Source: Muribaculaceae bacterium
GTDB lineage: Bacteria > Bacteroidota > Bacteroidia > Bacteroidales > Muribaculaceae
Reading direction: 5' to 3'
Assembly (NCBI GenBank): GCA_029060725.1
Contig: JAIDTL010000109.1
Span: forward strand, 45,055 to 109,054
DNA: 64,000 bases
Shown here: one piece after another, positions 25,376-34,779 of the stretch
Position numbering within the stretch: the stretch's first letter is position 1
Layout: each line of letters begins with the position of its first letter
Notes under the pieces: generated by a model
Told to the model about the DNA's origin: nothing
Seen by the model: the letters and a program-made list of their open reading frames with translations, nothing else
The model's database searches: none
Translations under genes and position numbers: made by a program

Positions 25376-26544
25376 TTGAGTTGCTCAGCTGCAAATTTGC
25401 CCATTACTTCATAACCTGCAGGGTTCAGGTGTAGCCAGTCGTCGGAATATTCTGGACGCAATGCCGAAGGATTTGACGGATCTCTGACCAACTCATCGAA
25501 ATCAATAATGCCGTCGACATCCTTGTTCGCTCTAATCCAGTCATTAAGTGTAAGACGTGCCGCCTCACTGAAATAATTTTCATAGAAACTGTTTTTATAG
25601 GGAGTTATCGTGGCAAGATACACCTTCTTTCCGGCATCTTTACTCTTTTGAATAAAGCTGCTATAGGCTTCAATAATTTTGTTGACTATCTCCTGATGGT
25701 TAGGACGCTGACCTCCAATATCATTCACCCCTTCAAAAATCACTACAGATGTCACACCTGTCTGTCCAAGCACATCCCTATCAAAACGAATAACAGCAGG
25801 CTCGCTGAGACCACCATTCACTACGGCATTTCCACCGATACCAAGATTTAGCACGCCTACCTTACCATCACAAGCCTTAGCAAGGAAGTCGGTCCAACGA
25901 TTCTGAAGGTTTGTTGTGCTTCCTCTGCCGTCAGTAATAGAGTTTCCTATTATTGCTATGCATTCAGTAGGCTGCTCTGTCTGAACATCTATACACGAAA
26001 TATTATACCAATGGTCTAATTTCTCTGCATCCACAAACTTGGTCTTCGGCTTAGCCTCTCCATTTATAATGTAAGAAGTAGTGCGCGAACCTCTGTGAGA
26101 AGAAGCATTTACCGGAGTATTCTCTCCATAATTCACAGTTATTGCCAATTTCTGCAAAGGCTGAAGGTCATACTTAATTTCATCACAATAGACAGCCTCT
26201 CCTGCGGGAATGGTAACGGACTTTTTCCCATTAAAGGTCAAATATTTTGCAGATTTAGTATCTATATCACAAGAATCCAAAGCATTGGCTATAAACACCG
26301 ATTTAATCTCAACCGGCTCCTTGCTATGAATGTTGCTCAGCTGCATGCGCATTACATCTCCCGGTATTGAAACCTGCACAATTTCACGCAGCGCACGACC
26401 GGAAAGACTTGATTTAGGCATATCGCCAGGTCCGGTAAATTCCACTGCAGTTGCCCACGTTCCGGTCCATGCTTTTTCTGCATCCTGAGCTATAGCTCCT
26501 AAAACGCATACCGACGATAAAACTATAGTAGCTAACCTTTTCAT
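25363..26544 (-). CDS. Secreted SGNH/GDSL hydrolase (carbohydrate esterase-like)
   Basis: A 393-residue exported esterase/lipase-type hydrolase with signal peptide MKRLATIVLSSVCVLGAIAQ. An N-terminal beta-sandwich-like region (to about 185) precedes the SGNH domain. All four blocks are visible: Ser in IGNSITDG, Gly in LGIGGNAV, Asn in FEGVNDIGG, and the Asp/His pair in DWLHLNPAGY. Such proteins deacetylate glycans in Bacteroidetes. It is the first gene of the minus-strand set; a possible promoter (TAAATTTG at 26600-26593) has a suboptimal 22-bp spacer. Confidence 0.9.
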   Translation of the reverse strand: MKRLATIVLSSVCVLGAIAQDAEKAWTGTWATAVEFTGPGDMPKSSLSGRALREIVQVSIPGDVMRMQLSNIHSKEPVEIKSVFIANALDSCDIDTKSAKYLTFNGKKSVTIPAGEAVYCDEIKYDLQPLQKLAITVNYGENTPVNASSHRGSRTTSYIINGEAKPKTKFVDAEKLDHWYNISCIDVQTEQPTECIAIIGNSITDGRGSTTNLQNRWTDFLAKACDGKVGVLNLGIGGNAVVNGGLSEPAVIRFDRDVLGQTGVTSVVIFEGVNDIGGQRPNHQEIVNKIIEAYSSFIQKSKDAGKKVYLATITPYKNSFYENYFSEAARLTLNDWIRANKDVDGIIDFDELVRDPSNPSALRPEYSDDWLHLNPAGYEVMGKFAAEQLKSND

Positions 26545-26737
26545 CTTTTTATTAAGTTAAGTTGATAAATTAATTTAATTCACTTTGATTTGCAAATTTA
26601 GCAAAAAACCTTAATAAAATTTCAAATTCTGCCCACAAAATTTACGACTCTAAAAATATTATCCACAGATTCAAACATTCCATTAAACTTATCTCTTTTT
26701 TAATTGTCTATACAATAAAACTTTATACTAAACTGCT

Positions 26738-26836
26738 ATGATTAAGAAAATTTTATTGGCGTTTATTGCCATTATTGGTTTATCTATCTCTGCAAGGGCC
26801 AGTGATAACAAAGGACAGTTTATAAAATACAATTAA
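26738..26836 (+). CDS. Tiny exported-peptide ORF (32 codons), possibly a gene remnant
   Basis: A short frame whose product is almost wholly a signal peptide: MIKKILLAFIAIIGLSISARA, then SDNKGQFIKYN and stop. Cleavage after ARA would release an 11-residue peptide. It lies in the 395-base gap between the SGNH gene and the GH53 gene, which otherwise shows only AT-rich sequence. It may be the 5' end of a decayed secreted-protein gene or a real micropeptide; nothing recognisable follows in any frame. Confidence 0.35.
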   Translation: MIKKILLAFIAIIGLSISARASDNKGQFIKYN

Positions 26837-26939
26837 AATCTTCTCCATTCTATTTGCTTCGGACTAAAATCCAATTTGAACTACAATTGATGATTCTATG
26901 TTATCATGATAGTTTTTTAACCTAAATTTTAGTATAAAA

Positions 26940-28199
26940 ATGTGCAATAGAATCAACCTACATCTTATTTTAAGTCTAATTCTTAGTCTGGCCTTAGGGA
27001 CAGCCAATGCCGAAAAACGATACGTTGGTGGAGACATATCTCTGCTCCCTCTTTACGAAGAAGCAGGCGCAAAATACAAGACACATGAAGGTGAACCTAT
27101 TTCGGATGTTCTCTCTTTCTGCAAGCAAGAGGGTATGAACGCAATGAGAGTTCGTGTTTTTGTAAATCCCGAAGATTACTCAGGGAAAGATGCTGATCCA
27201 AATGCTTGCCAAACAATTGAATCCGTACTCCCTCTTTGCAAACGAATTAAAGATCAAGGGTTAGACCTTGTGCTCGACTTTATGTATTCCGACACTTGGG
27301 CAGACCCGGCTAAGCAATGGACTCCGAAACAATGGGAAAATCTCAATGATGAAGAACTTTGCAAGGCTCTGTATGACTACACAAAAAATTCTTTGACTTT
27401 GCTAAAAGAAGCCGGAGTGATACCCGATTTCATTCAGACAGGAAATGAAATAAGCTATGGGATGCTTTGGGGATCAAATACAGACTCAGAAAGCAATCTA
27501 AAGAAAACTTTCATGGGCAGCGATAAAAATTGGAAGCGTCTCGGCGATTTGCTAAATAATGCAATCTCAGCCTGCCATGAAGTGTGTCCTGATGCTAAAA
27601 TTATACTTCATACGGAGAGAATTGCGGCGCCCAACGTGCAACGGAATTTCTACAATCAAATGAAAAAACTCAATGTGGATTATGACATCATAGGCATCAG
27701 TTATTACCCATATTTCCACGGATCGCTGAGCAAGCTTGAAACAGCCATCAATGATTTGGAAGCAAATTTCAAGGATAAGGATATAATGGTAGTAGAAACC
27801 GGGTATTCATACAAATGGGAAGTGCCGGGGACATCAGAAAAAGTGGATTATCCATATTCAGATGAAGGTCAGAATCAATTTGCTAAAGACTTGGTAGATA
27901 TGCTTTTGAAACATGACCAAGTGATAGGATTGCTATGGTGGTGGATGGAATATAATGCCTTTGACACTTCGCTCAGCGGATGGTATAACGCCCCACTATT
28001 CGACAGCTTGACCGGGAAGGCGACTTCTGCTTTGACTACCATCTGCAGTTTTGCCAAAGACAATAATAGTGTCAATACCATTTCTGAAACAGAAAACTCA
28101 AAAGTCAAATGGTATGATATCAATGGCAATGAAGTGACCGGCACAACTATGAATCATGGTCTATTTATATCATCAGATGGACAAAAAATACTTAAATGA
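26940..28199 (+). CDS. GH53 arabinogalactan endo-beta-1,4-galactanase
   Basis: A 419-residue secreted galactanase that cuts beta-1,4-galactan side chains of pectin. Signal peptide at residues 7-24. The GH53 fold starts VGGDISLLPLYEEAGAKY and includes MRVRVFVNPEDYSG and LDFMYSDTWADPAKQ. The acid/base Glu is in QTGNEIS and the nucleophile Glu in MVVETGYS; WWWMEYNAFD is near the C-terminus. The last 35 residues (VKWYDINGNEVTG...GLFISSDGQKILK) resemble a secretion-sorting tail. It stands alone, with its own terminator and no SusC/SusD pair nearby. Confidence 0.93.
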   Translation: MCNRINLHLILSLILSLALGTANAEKRYVGGDISLLPLYEEAGAKYKTHEGEPISDVLSFCKQEGMNAMRVRVFVNPEDYSGKDADPNACQTIESVLPLCKRIKDQGLDLVLDFMYSDTWADPAKQWTPKQWENLNDEELCKALYDYTKNSLTLLKEAGVIPDFIQTGNEISYGMLWGSNTDSESNLKKTFMGSDKNWKRLGDLLNNAISACHEVCPDAKIILHTERIAAPNVQRNFYNQMKKLNVDYDIIGISYYPYFHGSLSKLETAINDLEANFKDKDIMVVETGYSYKWEVPGTSEKVDYPYSDEGQNQFAKDLVDMLLKHDQVIGLLWWWMEYNAFDTSLSGWYNAPLFDSLTGKATSALTTICSFAKDNNSVNTISETENSKVKWYDINGNEVTGTTMNHGLFISSDGQKILK

Positions 28200-28231
28200 C
28201 TATATATTACAAATAAAAATAACGGCTATTA

Positions 28232-28266
28232 AAAGTGAGAGACAAAAATTATCTCTCACTTTTTTT
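28232..28266 (+). terminator. Intrinsic terminator after GH53
   Basis: An 11-bp stem AAAGTGAGAGA (28232-28242) with TCTCTCACTTT (28252-28262), a 9-nt loop and further T residues, 32 bases past the stop codon. Confidence 0.9.
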
Positions 28267-28276
28267 AATATTAGTT

Positions 28277-28306
28277 TTGCAATTACATAGAAAATTTGTA
28301 ATTTTG
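28277..28306 (+). promoter_or_regulatory. Promoter of the B12 uptake operon
   Basis: TTG (28277-28279), 19 bp, TAATTTTG (28299-28306), matching the Bacteroidetes consensus and placing transcription start a few bases before the riboswitch aptamer. Confidence 0.8.
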
Positions 28307-28311
28307 CGTCG

Positions 28312-28527
28312 CATTTGGTTCATGTCAATATCGACATGGAGTAAAAGGGAACACGGGTGCGAATCCCGGACAGTCCCGCTGCGGTATTTCTGTTCACGGC
28401 ATTTCGCCGTGAATTTTATTGGCAAAATGTCACTGTGATGCGACGGACATCATGGGAAGGCTCCAATAAGATATGCAGATAAGTCCGAAGACCTGCCTGA
28501 TGCTTTATTAATGTTTTTCTTTCCAGG
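28312..28527 (+). promoter_or_regulatory. Cobalamin riboswitch upstream of btuB
   Basis: A B12-sensing leader RNA. Seen: the conserved core AAAAGGGAACACGGGTGCGA then ATCCCGGACAGTCCCGCTG (about 28343-28382), a variable GC hairpin (CACGGC...GCCGTG near 28396-28411), and the B12 box AAGTCCGAAGACCTGCC at about 28481-28497. The aptamer is followed within 31 bases by the btuB ATG with no T-run hairpin, so control of translation initiation is more likely than termination. High B12 should shut off uptake of cobalamin by the operon behind it. Confidence 0.95.
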
Positions 28528-30510
28528 ATGAGAAGACATATAGCGTTGATTTTTGCATTTTTGGCTACTAAAGCCATTGTAGCGTCGGACATAGAAAATG
28601 CCGACACATTGACTCACACCCTCAGCGAACTGAATGTATTTTCTACTCCTGCTCCCAAAGAAGCAGTGAGCACTACTCCTATACGCATTACAGATCAAAA
28701 GCAGATGCTTCGCACCGGAGTTGGAGATGTGTCTGACGCATTGACTCGAATGCCAGGAGTGAATCTTCGCGATTATGGTGGAGCCGGAGGATTGAAGACA
28801 GTATCAGTGAGAGGATTTGGAGCCGGACACACAGGAGTAATTTTTGATGGCGCGCCTCTAAGCGATGTACAAAGTGGGCAAATTGATTTATCTCGATATT
28901 CAATCGACAATGTCAAGAATGTATCTATGGTCATTGGCGACAACGAAGACATTTTCATTCCCGCACGCTTAGCTGCTTCAGCTGCCACTGTGAGTATCTC
29001 TACAATGCCGGTGATCAATAAAACTGATCTTAGCGTTAAAATGCGGGTGGGATCTTTTGGTTTCTATAATCCTTTTCTTCGTTTTGGCACCTCCTTATCT
29101 GAGAAGACTGCATTCAATATAATTGGAGAGTTTACTCACGCTGACAACGACTACCCGTTTAAACTCCGGAATGGTGAGTTCACCACTAATGAGAAAAGGA
29201 CCAACAGCCGGATGAACAGCGGCAATGCAGAAGCCAACTTTATCTGGAAAATCAATTCAGATAATACCCTCAGTGCGAAAGCATATTATTATTATAGCAA
29301 CCGTCAGCTGCCGGGTCCGGTAATTTATTACAATAACGTCAGCAAAGAACGTCTTCACGAAAGCAATGCAATGGCGCAAGCTCATTGGCGTTCGAGGCTA
29401 TCTGATGTCTTTATGCTCAATGGCCTTCTGAAATTTAATCATGCCGTGTCGAAGTATCACGACGAGAATGGCAAATATCCTGATGGAATTCTCGACCAAA
29501 ATTATTGGCAAAGAGAGTATTATACCTCATGGGCTCTCCTATATACCCCAACATACAACTGGAATTTTGACTACTCTGTCGATTATTTCTATAATAATCT
29601 AAACAGTAATTTGACGACAGACTCCAAGCCATTCCGTAACAGCGTTTTGCAATCTGCTACGGCTAAGTTTCGCACCCAAAGCCTTACAGTGATGGCTCGC
29701 CTTCTCTATTCCCTATATCTTAACGATGCTAAGAATGGAGAATCTGCAAAGAATGCCCGACGCCTTTCGCCATCAGTGAGTCTCGCCTACCGTCCCATTT
29801 CGTCGCAACTTCTTTATTTGAGAGCTTCATACAAGAATATATTCAGAATGCCGACATTCAATGAAGCTTATTTCGACCATTATGGTAGCCTTGACATATT
29901 GCCCGAATCAATCGACCAGCTAAATATAGGTGCTACCTATACAATTAGTGGAAACCAACTGTTGAATGCCACTTTCACCCTTGATGGATATGTCAATAAT
30001 ATCCACGACATGATAGTGGCTGTTCCTTTCAATATGTTTGTGTGGAGCATGGTCAACTTAGGCAAAGTTCGCACGTATGGAATAGATGCCGCTGCTGAAG
30101 TCACAATGTCAGCTGGAAAGAAACATGATATTTCGTTGAATTTCAATTACAGTTTCCAGAGAGCAATGCCTCTTACAAATCCGGAATCGAGCGAATGGAA
30201 AAAGCAAGTTGCCTACATCCCAAAGCATTCCGGCTCAGCCGCAGTAAGCTACGAAAATCCGTGGGTCAACATATCAGTCTCCGGTACGGGAGTGTCGGAG
30301 CGATTCACCACCAACAATAACCTTCTTGCAACACGCATCGACGGCTACATGGAATTTGGAGTGACAGCTTGGAGATCTATTCCAATTAAGAAGCATACGA
30401 TCGACCTCAGATTTGACATACAAAACATATTCAATAAGCAATATTATATTGTAGCACGCTATCCGATGCCGGGCAGACAATTTAAATTTTCTTTTGCTTT
30501 CAATTATTGA
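28528..30510 (+). CDS. btuB: TonB-dependent outer-membrane cobalamin receptor
   Basis: A 660-residue TonB-dependent receptor behind a cobalamin riboswitch. Signal peptide (RRHIALIFAFLATKAIVA), plug domain (residues about 50-160: DVSDALTRMPGVNLRDYGGAGGLKTVSVRGFG, GVIFDGAPLSDVQSG) and a beta-barrel to the C-terminus, ending in the aromatic RQFKFSFAFNY. There is no N-terminal carboxypeptidase-like SusC domain. It should import corrinoids with the surface lipoprotein encoded next. The riboswitch and the downstream btuFCD-like genes make the B12 assignment strong. Confidence 0.93.
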   Translation: MRRHIALIFAFLATKAIVASDIENADTLTHTLSELNVFSTPAPKEAVSTTPIRITDQKQMLRTGVGDVSDALTRMPGVNLRDYGGAGGLKTVSVRGFGAGHTGVIFDGAPLSDVQSGQIDLSRYSIDNVKNVSMVIGDNEDIFIPARLAASAATVSISTMPVINKTDLSVKMRVGSFGFYNPFLRFGTSLSEKTAFNIIGEFTHADNDYPFKLRNGEFTTNEKRTNSRMNSGNAEANFIWKINSDNTLSAKAYYYYSNRQLPGPVIYYNNVSKERLHESNAMAQAHWRSRLSDVFMLNGLLKFNHAVSKYHDENGKYPDGILDQNYWQREYYTSWALLYTPTYNWNFDYSVDYFYNNLNSNLTTDSKPFRNSVLQSATAKFRTQSLTVMARLLYSLYLNDAKNGESAKNARRLSPSVSLAYRPISSQLLYLRASYKNIFRMPTFNEAYFDHYGSLDILPESIDQLNIGATYTISGNQLLNATFTLDGYVNNIHDMIVAVPFNMFVWSMVNLGKVRTYGIDAAAEVTMSAGKKHDISLNFNYSFQRAMPLTNPESSEWKKQVAYIPKHSGSAAVSYENPWVNISVSGTGVSERFTTNNNLLATRIDGYMEFGVTAWRSIPIKKHTIDLRFDIQNIFNKQYYIVARYPMPGRQFKFSFAFNY

Positions 30511-30580
30511 ATTTGTAAAGATTTATTTGAAATATTCCAAACAGGACCATGGTAAATTAAAATATAAAAAATTAAGAGAA

Positions 30581-31660
30581 ATGAAAAAAACTACATCTTT
30601 GATGCTTTTTACAGCATTTGCATTAGGCTTCTCTTCCTGTAGCAAAGAGGATGAACCTAAACTCCCAAATCCTGATGTACCCACGGTAGCGGAAGGTGCA
30701 TTTATCTTAAATCAAGGTAATTACAATAAGCAAATAGAGGGAAGCCTAACACTTATTGACTATTCTTCTAAATCTGCATCACAGAATCTATTCCAGAGAG
30801 CAAATGGACGCAGCATGGGATCGACACCACAAGGAGCTGTTGTGTATGGAAGCAAAATATATTTGGGTATCTACGGATCGAATGTCATAGAAATAATAGA
30901 CCGGAACTCCTACAAATCACTTAAACAGATCTCGCTTTCTGATGCAGAAGGTCAAAGTCCGCGCGCTCTCATTGCTAAAGACGGGAAGGTATACATCTCA
31001 ATGTATAATGGTTATGTGTCACGTCTTGACACCCTTTCACTCTCTATCGACAAGAGTGTGAAGGTTGGTCCTAACCCTGAGATTATGGCGATAAAAGGGG
31101 ATTACCTGTATGTGCCGAATTCGGATGGTATGAACTGGAAAAATGGTTATGGCACAACTGCTTCAAAAATAAATCTGAAAACTTTCTCAGTGGAGAAGAC
31201 TTTTGAAGTAGGTCTTAACCCATGTCAATTCGCTTCAAATGGTACAGATCTTTTCTTGCTGTGCAAAGGAAATTACGGTGACATTCATTCGACAGTATAT
31301 CGTGTTGACAACAACGACAACTCCACTGAAGTATGTGAGGCCACTCTCATGGATATTAAAGACGACAAGCTTTACTATATCAATGCTCCTATCAAGGCTA
31401 CGGAGATCTCCTACTTTACATACGACATTGCATCTGGAGCAAAGACTAAAATGATTAGCGACAATGGAGTAGATAGTCCCGCAGGCTTAGGCGTCGATCC
31501 GGTCAACGGCAATATCATAGTGACTTCTTACACAATGGACAACGGAGTTACGAGCTATTCTACTGATGGATATGCCAAGGTATATAGTTCTAATGGCAGT
31601 CTTATCAACCGTTACGAGGTTGGAGTCGGACCTTGCGCAGTCTTCTTCAATTATAAATGA
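30581..31660 (+). CDS. btuG: BtuG-like surface lipoprotein, beta-propeller corrinoid binder
   Basis: A 359-residue lipoprotein: MKKTTSLMLFTAFALGFSSC gives a lipidated Cys at residue 20, then an acidic SKEDEPKLPNPD linker. The rest is a YncE/DUF5074-type beta-propeller with repeated blades (GAVVYGSKIYLGIYGSNVIE, ALIAKDGKVYISMYNG, PEIMAIKGDYLYVPNSDG). In Bacteroides, BtuG is a surface propeller that captures cobalamin at very high affinity and seats on BtuB; position between btuB and btuF supports the same role. The ATG at 30581 is chosen because it alone yields the lipoprotein signal. Confidence 0.85.
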   Translation: MKKTTSLMLFTAFALGFSSCSKEDEPKLPNPDVPTVAEGAFILNQGNYNKQIEGSLTLIDYSSKSASQNLFQRANGRSMGSTPQGAVVYGSKIYLGIYGSNVIEIIDRNSYKSLKQISLSDAEGQSPRALIAKDGKVYISMYNGYVSRLDTLSLSIDKSVKVGPNPEIMAIKGDYLYVPNSDGMNWKNGYGTTASKINLKTFSVEKTFEVGLNPCQFASNGTDLFLLCKGNYGDIHSTVYRVDNNDNSTEVCEATLMDIKDDKLYYINAPIKATEISYFTYDIASGAKTKMISDNGVDSPAGLGVDPVNGNIIVTSYTMDNGVTSYSTDGYAKVYSSNGSLINRYEVGVGPCAVFFNYK

Positions 31661-32799
31661 TGACGAAATTTTTTCTTTATTTTTTGCCGATAATGGTTTT
31701 GCCACTGGTTGCCTCTTGCGGGGCAAACGGTGGCAGCAACCATGCTATGCCTGAAGGTGATACCATACCCATCAAATACGTGACTAACCTCACAATGGTA
31801 GATTATGGTGACTACATAAAGGCGGATTTCCGAAATCCTTGGGATACCACAAAGAACTTACAGACATTCCTACTTATTCCTCAAGACGAAGAACTCCCGG
31901 CCGACCTTCCAAAGGGAACTATCGTGCGTACACCTTTACGCAGATCTATAGTATATACATCTGTACACAATAGTCTTCTTGAGGAACTCGGGGCTTCCGA
32001 AGCTGTGGTGGGAGCATGCGACACAAAGTATATTAGAAAGCCAAGTATTCGCAGACGCATTGAAGAAGGGACCATAGCAGATTGCGGCACAAGCATGGCT
32101 CCTAATATCGAAAAGATTTTGCAACTCAAGCCCGATGCCATCTTGCTATCTGCTTTTGAGAATTCAAACGACCACAACAAAGTGGCACAGACAGGAATTC
32201 CAATCATCGATTGCACAGATTATATGGAATCTTCGCCCTTGGCAAGAGCAGAGTGGATGAAATTTTTCGGTCGTCTTTATGGCAAAGGAGCTGCAGCTGA
32301 TTCAATATTTGAGGCTACAGAAAAATCTTATCTTGAGACGAAAGCCTTGGTAAAAGATGTGAAAAATCGTCCAATTGTACTTACCGACTTAATCTATGGA
32401 CAATCATGGGGAGTTCCGGCTGCTTATTCTACGACAGGCGTGCTAATAGAAGATGCCGGAGGAATGAATCCTTTTGATACATTCAAGACTAATGGAAGCG
32501 TACAGCTTTCGCCGGAGGAAGTGCTCTATAAGGCAAAAGATGCCGATGTGTGGATATTGAAGTATTCACAGGATATCCCTGTGACATTATCTCAACTGGC
32601 AAACGACAATCCGATTTACTCAAAATTCAAAGCGTATAAGAATGGCAACATTTATGGATGTGACACCGAAGGAACTACATATTTTGAGGATGCTGCTTTC
32701 CATCCGCATTGGATTTTAGCAGAATATGTCAGTATGTTCCATCCTGAATTAGGAGAATTCAAAGGCAATCATCATTACTATAAAAATATACAAAAGTGA
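31657..32799 (+). CDS. btuF: Corrinoid ABC transporter substrate-binding lipoprotein
   Basis: A 380-residue periplasmic-binding protein of the BtuF/FepB (cluster A-II) fold. Signal and lipobox LPLVASC; then two lobes joined by a long helix, with RRSIVYTSVHNSLLEELGASEAVVG and APNIEKILQLKPDAILLSAFEN in the first lobe and LIEDAGGMNPF in the second. It overlaps btuG by ATGA and btuC by GTGA, so all are translationally coupled. It hands corrinoid to the BtuCD permease. Ligand call rests on the riboswitch context. Confidence 0.88.
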   Translation: MMTKFFLYFLPIMVLPLVASCGANGGSNHAMPEGDTIPIKYVTNLTMVDYGDYIKADFRNPWDTTKNLQTFLLIPQDEELPADLPKGTIVRTPLRRSIVYTSVHNSLLEELGASEAVVGACDTKYIRKPSIRRRIEEGTIADCGTSMAPNIEKILQLKPDAILLSAFENSNDHNKVAQTGIPIIDCTDYMESSPLARAEWMKFFGRLYGKGAAADSIFEATEKSYLETKALVKDVKNRPIVLTDLIYGQSWGVPAAYSTTGVLIEDAGGMNPFDTFKTNGSVQLSPEEVLYKAKDADVWILKYSQDIPVTLSQLANDNPIYSKFKAYKNGNIYGCDTEGTTYFEDAAFHPHWILAEYVSMFHPELGEFKGNHHYYKNIQK

Positions 32800-33785
32800 A
32801 ATTCTTCTGGATCATACTGTCTGTAATATGTCTTCTTGTAGCTTCTCTTTTCATAGGAGCTGTGCATATAGAGCCGGGGCAAGTGCTTGATGCCCTACTG
32901 AGAAAAGGAGATGATGATGCTGTCAATTTTATCATTCTCGGGAGTCGATTTCCACAGGCAATGACTGCATTACTTGCGGGAGCAGCTCTCGCTGTGTCTG
33001 GATTGATGATGCAGACGATGTTTCGCAATCCGCTTGCCGGTCCTTCCATATTGGGTATCAGTTCAGGAGCGAATCTTGGAGTAGCTTTGGTGATGCTACT
33101 GATGGGAAGCACCGTCACCATCGGCTCTCTTGCTTTTTCCGGATATGTGTCTATCATTATTGGAGCTTTTGCCGGAAGTATCCTGATAATGGGATTGCTA
33201 ATTCTCCTCTCAACGGTATTACGCAACGACTTGATGCTAATCATAACCGGAGTGCTCATCGGTTATCTGACATCATCTATCATAACATTGCTCAACTATA
33301 GCGCTTCAGCCCACGGAGTACAGAGCTACATAATGTGGGGGATGGGAACTTTCAACAGTGTCAGTCTCAATCAACTTCCTGTATTTGCCATAATTGTAGT
33401 GATTGGTCTTATACTGTCTTTAATCCTTGTCAAACCCCTTAATGCCTTGCTGCTTGGAGACGATTATGCACGAAGCCTCGGAATTCCTATCAAGACAGTG
33501 CGCAATCTGCTTCTTCTTGCCACGGGCATTCTGACCGCTGTCACTACAGCCTTCTGTGGACCTGTTGCATTTATTGGATTGGCTGTGCCCCATATAGCAC
33601 GAATGATATGGCGGACTGACAATCATCGTGTCCTTATGCCTGCCACTATGCTCGTAGGAAGTGCAGTAGCACTTTTATGTTGCATCATCAGTGTATTGCC
33701 ATCCGCTGGAATTGCTCCAATAAATGCCGTCACTCCCTTGATTGGTGTTCCCGTTATATTATATGTAGTAATTCGTCGACGTTAA
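32796..33785 (+). CDS. btuC: Corrinoid ABC transporter permease (FecCD family)
   Basis: A 329-residue inner-membrane permease with about nine or ten helices. Family motifs: SRFPQAMTALLAGAALAVSGLMMQTMFRNPLAGPSILGISSGANLG, and near the end FCGPVAFIGLAVPHIARMIWRTDNHR, which contacts the ATPase. The start is a GTG inside the overlap with btuF (GTGA), which reproduces the expected N-terminal helix. Pairs with the ATPase encoded 4 bases downstream. Confidence 0.94.
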   Translation: MKFFWIILSVICLLVASLFIGAVHIEPGQVLDALLRKGDDDAVNFIILGSRFPQAMTALLAGAALAVSGLMMQTMFRNPLAGPSILGISSGANLGVALVMLLMGSTVTIGSLAFSGYVSIIIGAFAGSILIMGLLILLSTVLRNDLMLIITGVLIGYLTSSIITLLNYSASAHGVQSYIMWGMGTFNSVSLNQLPVFAIIVVIGLILSLILVKPLNALLLGDDYARSLGIPIKTVRNLLLLATGILTAVTTAFCGPVAFIGLAVPHIARMIWRTDNHRVLMPATMLVGSAVALLCCIISVLPSAGIAPINAVTPLIGVPVILYVVIRRR

Positions 33786-33789
33786 TACA

Positions 33790-34779
33790 ATGAAAACCTC
33801 TATAGAATTAAAAGACGTAACTACCGGATATAAAAACAAACCGGTTACAGACAATATTAACGCATATCTACTTGCGGGTGAATTGACATGTCTCCTGGGT
33901 CCTAATGGTGCAGGAAAATCTACACTTTTAAAGACTCTTAGTGCTTTTATCCCGCCATTGGCAGGAGACATAATATTAGACGGCAAGAATCTTAAAAGCA
34001 TAACTGCGAGAATGCTTGCCCGGAGCATCGCTGTGGTGCTGACTAATAGACCTTCCACAATGAACATGACAGTGGAAGAATTAGTAGCCGTAGGCAGAAG
34101 CCCATATACATCATTTTTTGGCGCACTTCATGCTGCTGACAAAGAAGTTGTCGACAAGTCGATTAGTCTTGTGGGTATCGACGATCTCCGCCATCGCAAT
34201 GTCAATACCCTTAGCGATGGCGAACGACAGAAAGCATTGATAGCAAAGGCTCTTGCACAGCAGACTCAAATAATATTTCTTGACGAACCAACTGCATTTC
34301 TTGACTATCCAAGTAAAGTAGAGATAATGAAACTTCTCTACGTTATAGCCAGAGAAGAAGGTAAGACAATCTTTATGTCGACACATGATCTGGAGCTTGC
34401 CCTGCAGATTGCCGACAAGATTTGGCTTCTCGACAAGACACATGGCTTGCAAATTGGAATCCCTGAAGACCTTGCTTTTCGTGGGTTGCTTGGAGAATAC
34501 TTTGAAAGAGGAGGATTGCGCTTCAACTATTCTACCGGTCAATTTGAAATATTGCATGATCGGAAGGGTATAGTAAGACTTAAAGGCAGTGGGCGTCTTT
34601 ATGACATGGTGAAGAAAGCCCTTAAAAGGATAGGCTATGATCCAAGTCCCGATGCAGAAGGAACTACGATAAAAATAATAAAAGGGCACGACGGACAAGA
34701 ATTTATAGAGTATGATGGCAATTCTTTATCATCAATCGAGAGTCTTGTCGAAAAATTAAAATGCCTGGAAGATTTATAA
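33790..34779 (+). CDS. btuD: Corrinoid ABC transporter ATP-binding protein
   Basis: A 329-residue ATPase: Walker A GPNGAGKSTLLKTL, signature LSDGERQKALIAKAL (LSDGE instead of LSGGQ), Walker B IIFLDEPTAFLD and the switch His in MSTHD. The core ends near residue 240; about 90 extra residues follow (IVRLKGSGRLYDMVKKALKRIGY...SSIESLVEKLKCLEDL), a small C-terminal domain that looks regulatory. It closes the btuB-G-F-C-D operon and overlaps the convergent acetyltransferase gene by 6 bases. Confidence 0.92.
   Translation: MKTSIELKDVTTGYKNKPVTDNINAYLLAGELTCLLGPNGAGKSTLLKTLSAFIPPLAGDIILDGKNLKSITARMLARSIAVVLTNRPSTMNMTVEELVAVGRSPYTSFFGALHAADKEVVDKSISLVGIDDLRHRNVNTLSDGERQKALIAKALAQQTQIIFLDEPTAFLDYPSKVEIMKLLYVIAREEGKTIFMSTHDLELALQIADKIWLLDKTHGLQIGIPEDLAFRGLLGEYFERGGLRFNYSTGQFEILHDRKGIVRLKGSGRLYDMVKKALKRIGYDPSPDAEGTTIKIIKGHDGQEFIEYDGNSLSSIESLVEKLKCLEDL

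Noticed and set aside
26940..28199. Polysaccharide utilisation locus around GH53 or GH95
   Set aside because: No SusC/SusD pair, hybrid two-component sensor or further glycan-active genes flank them; the only TonB receptor nearby belongs to the B12 locus.
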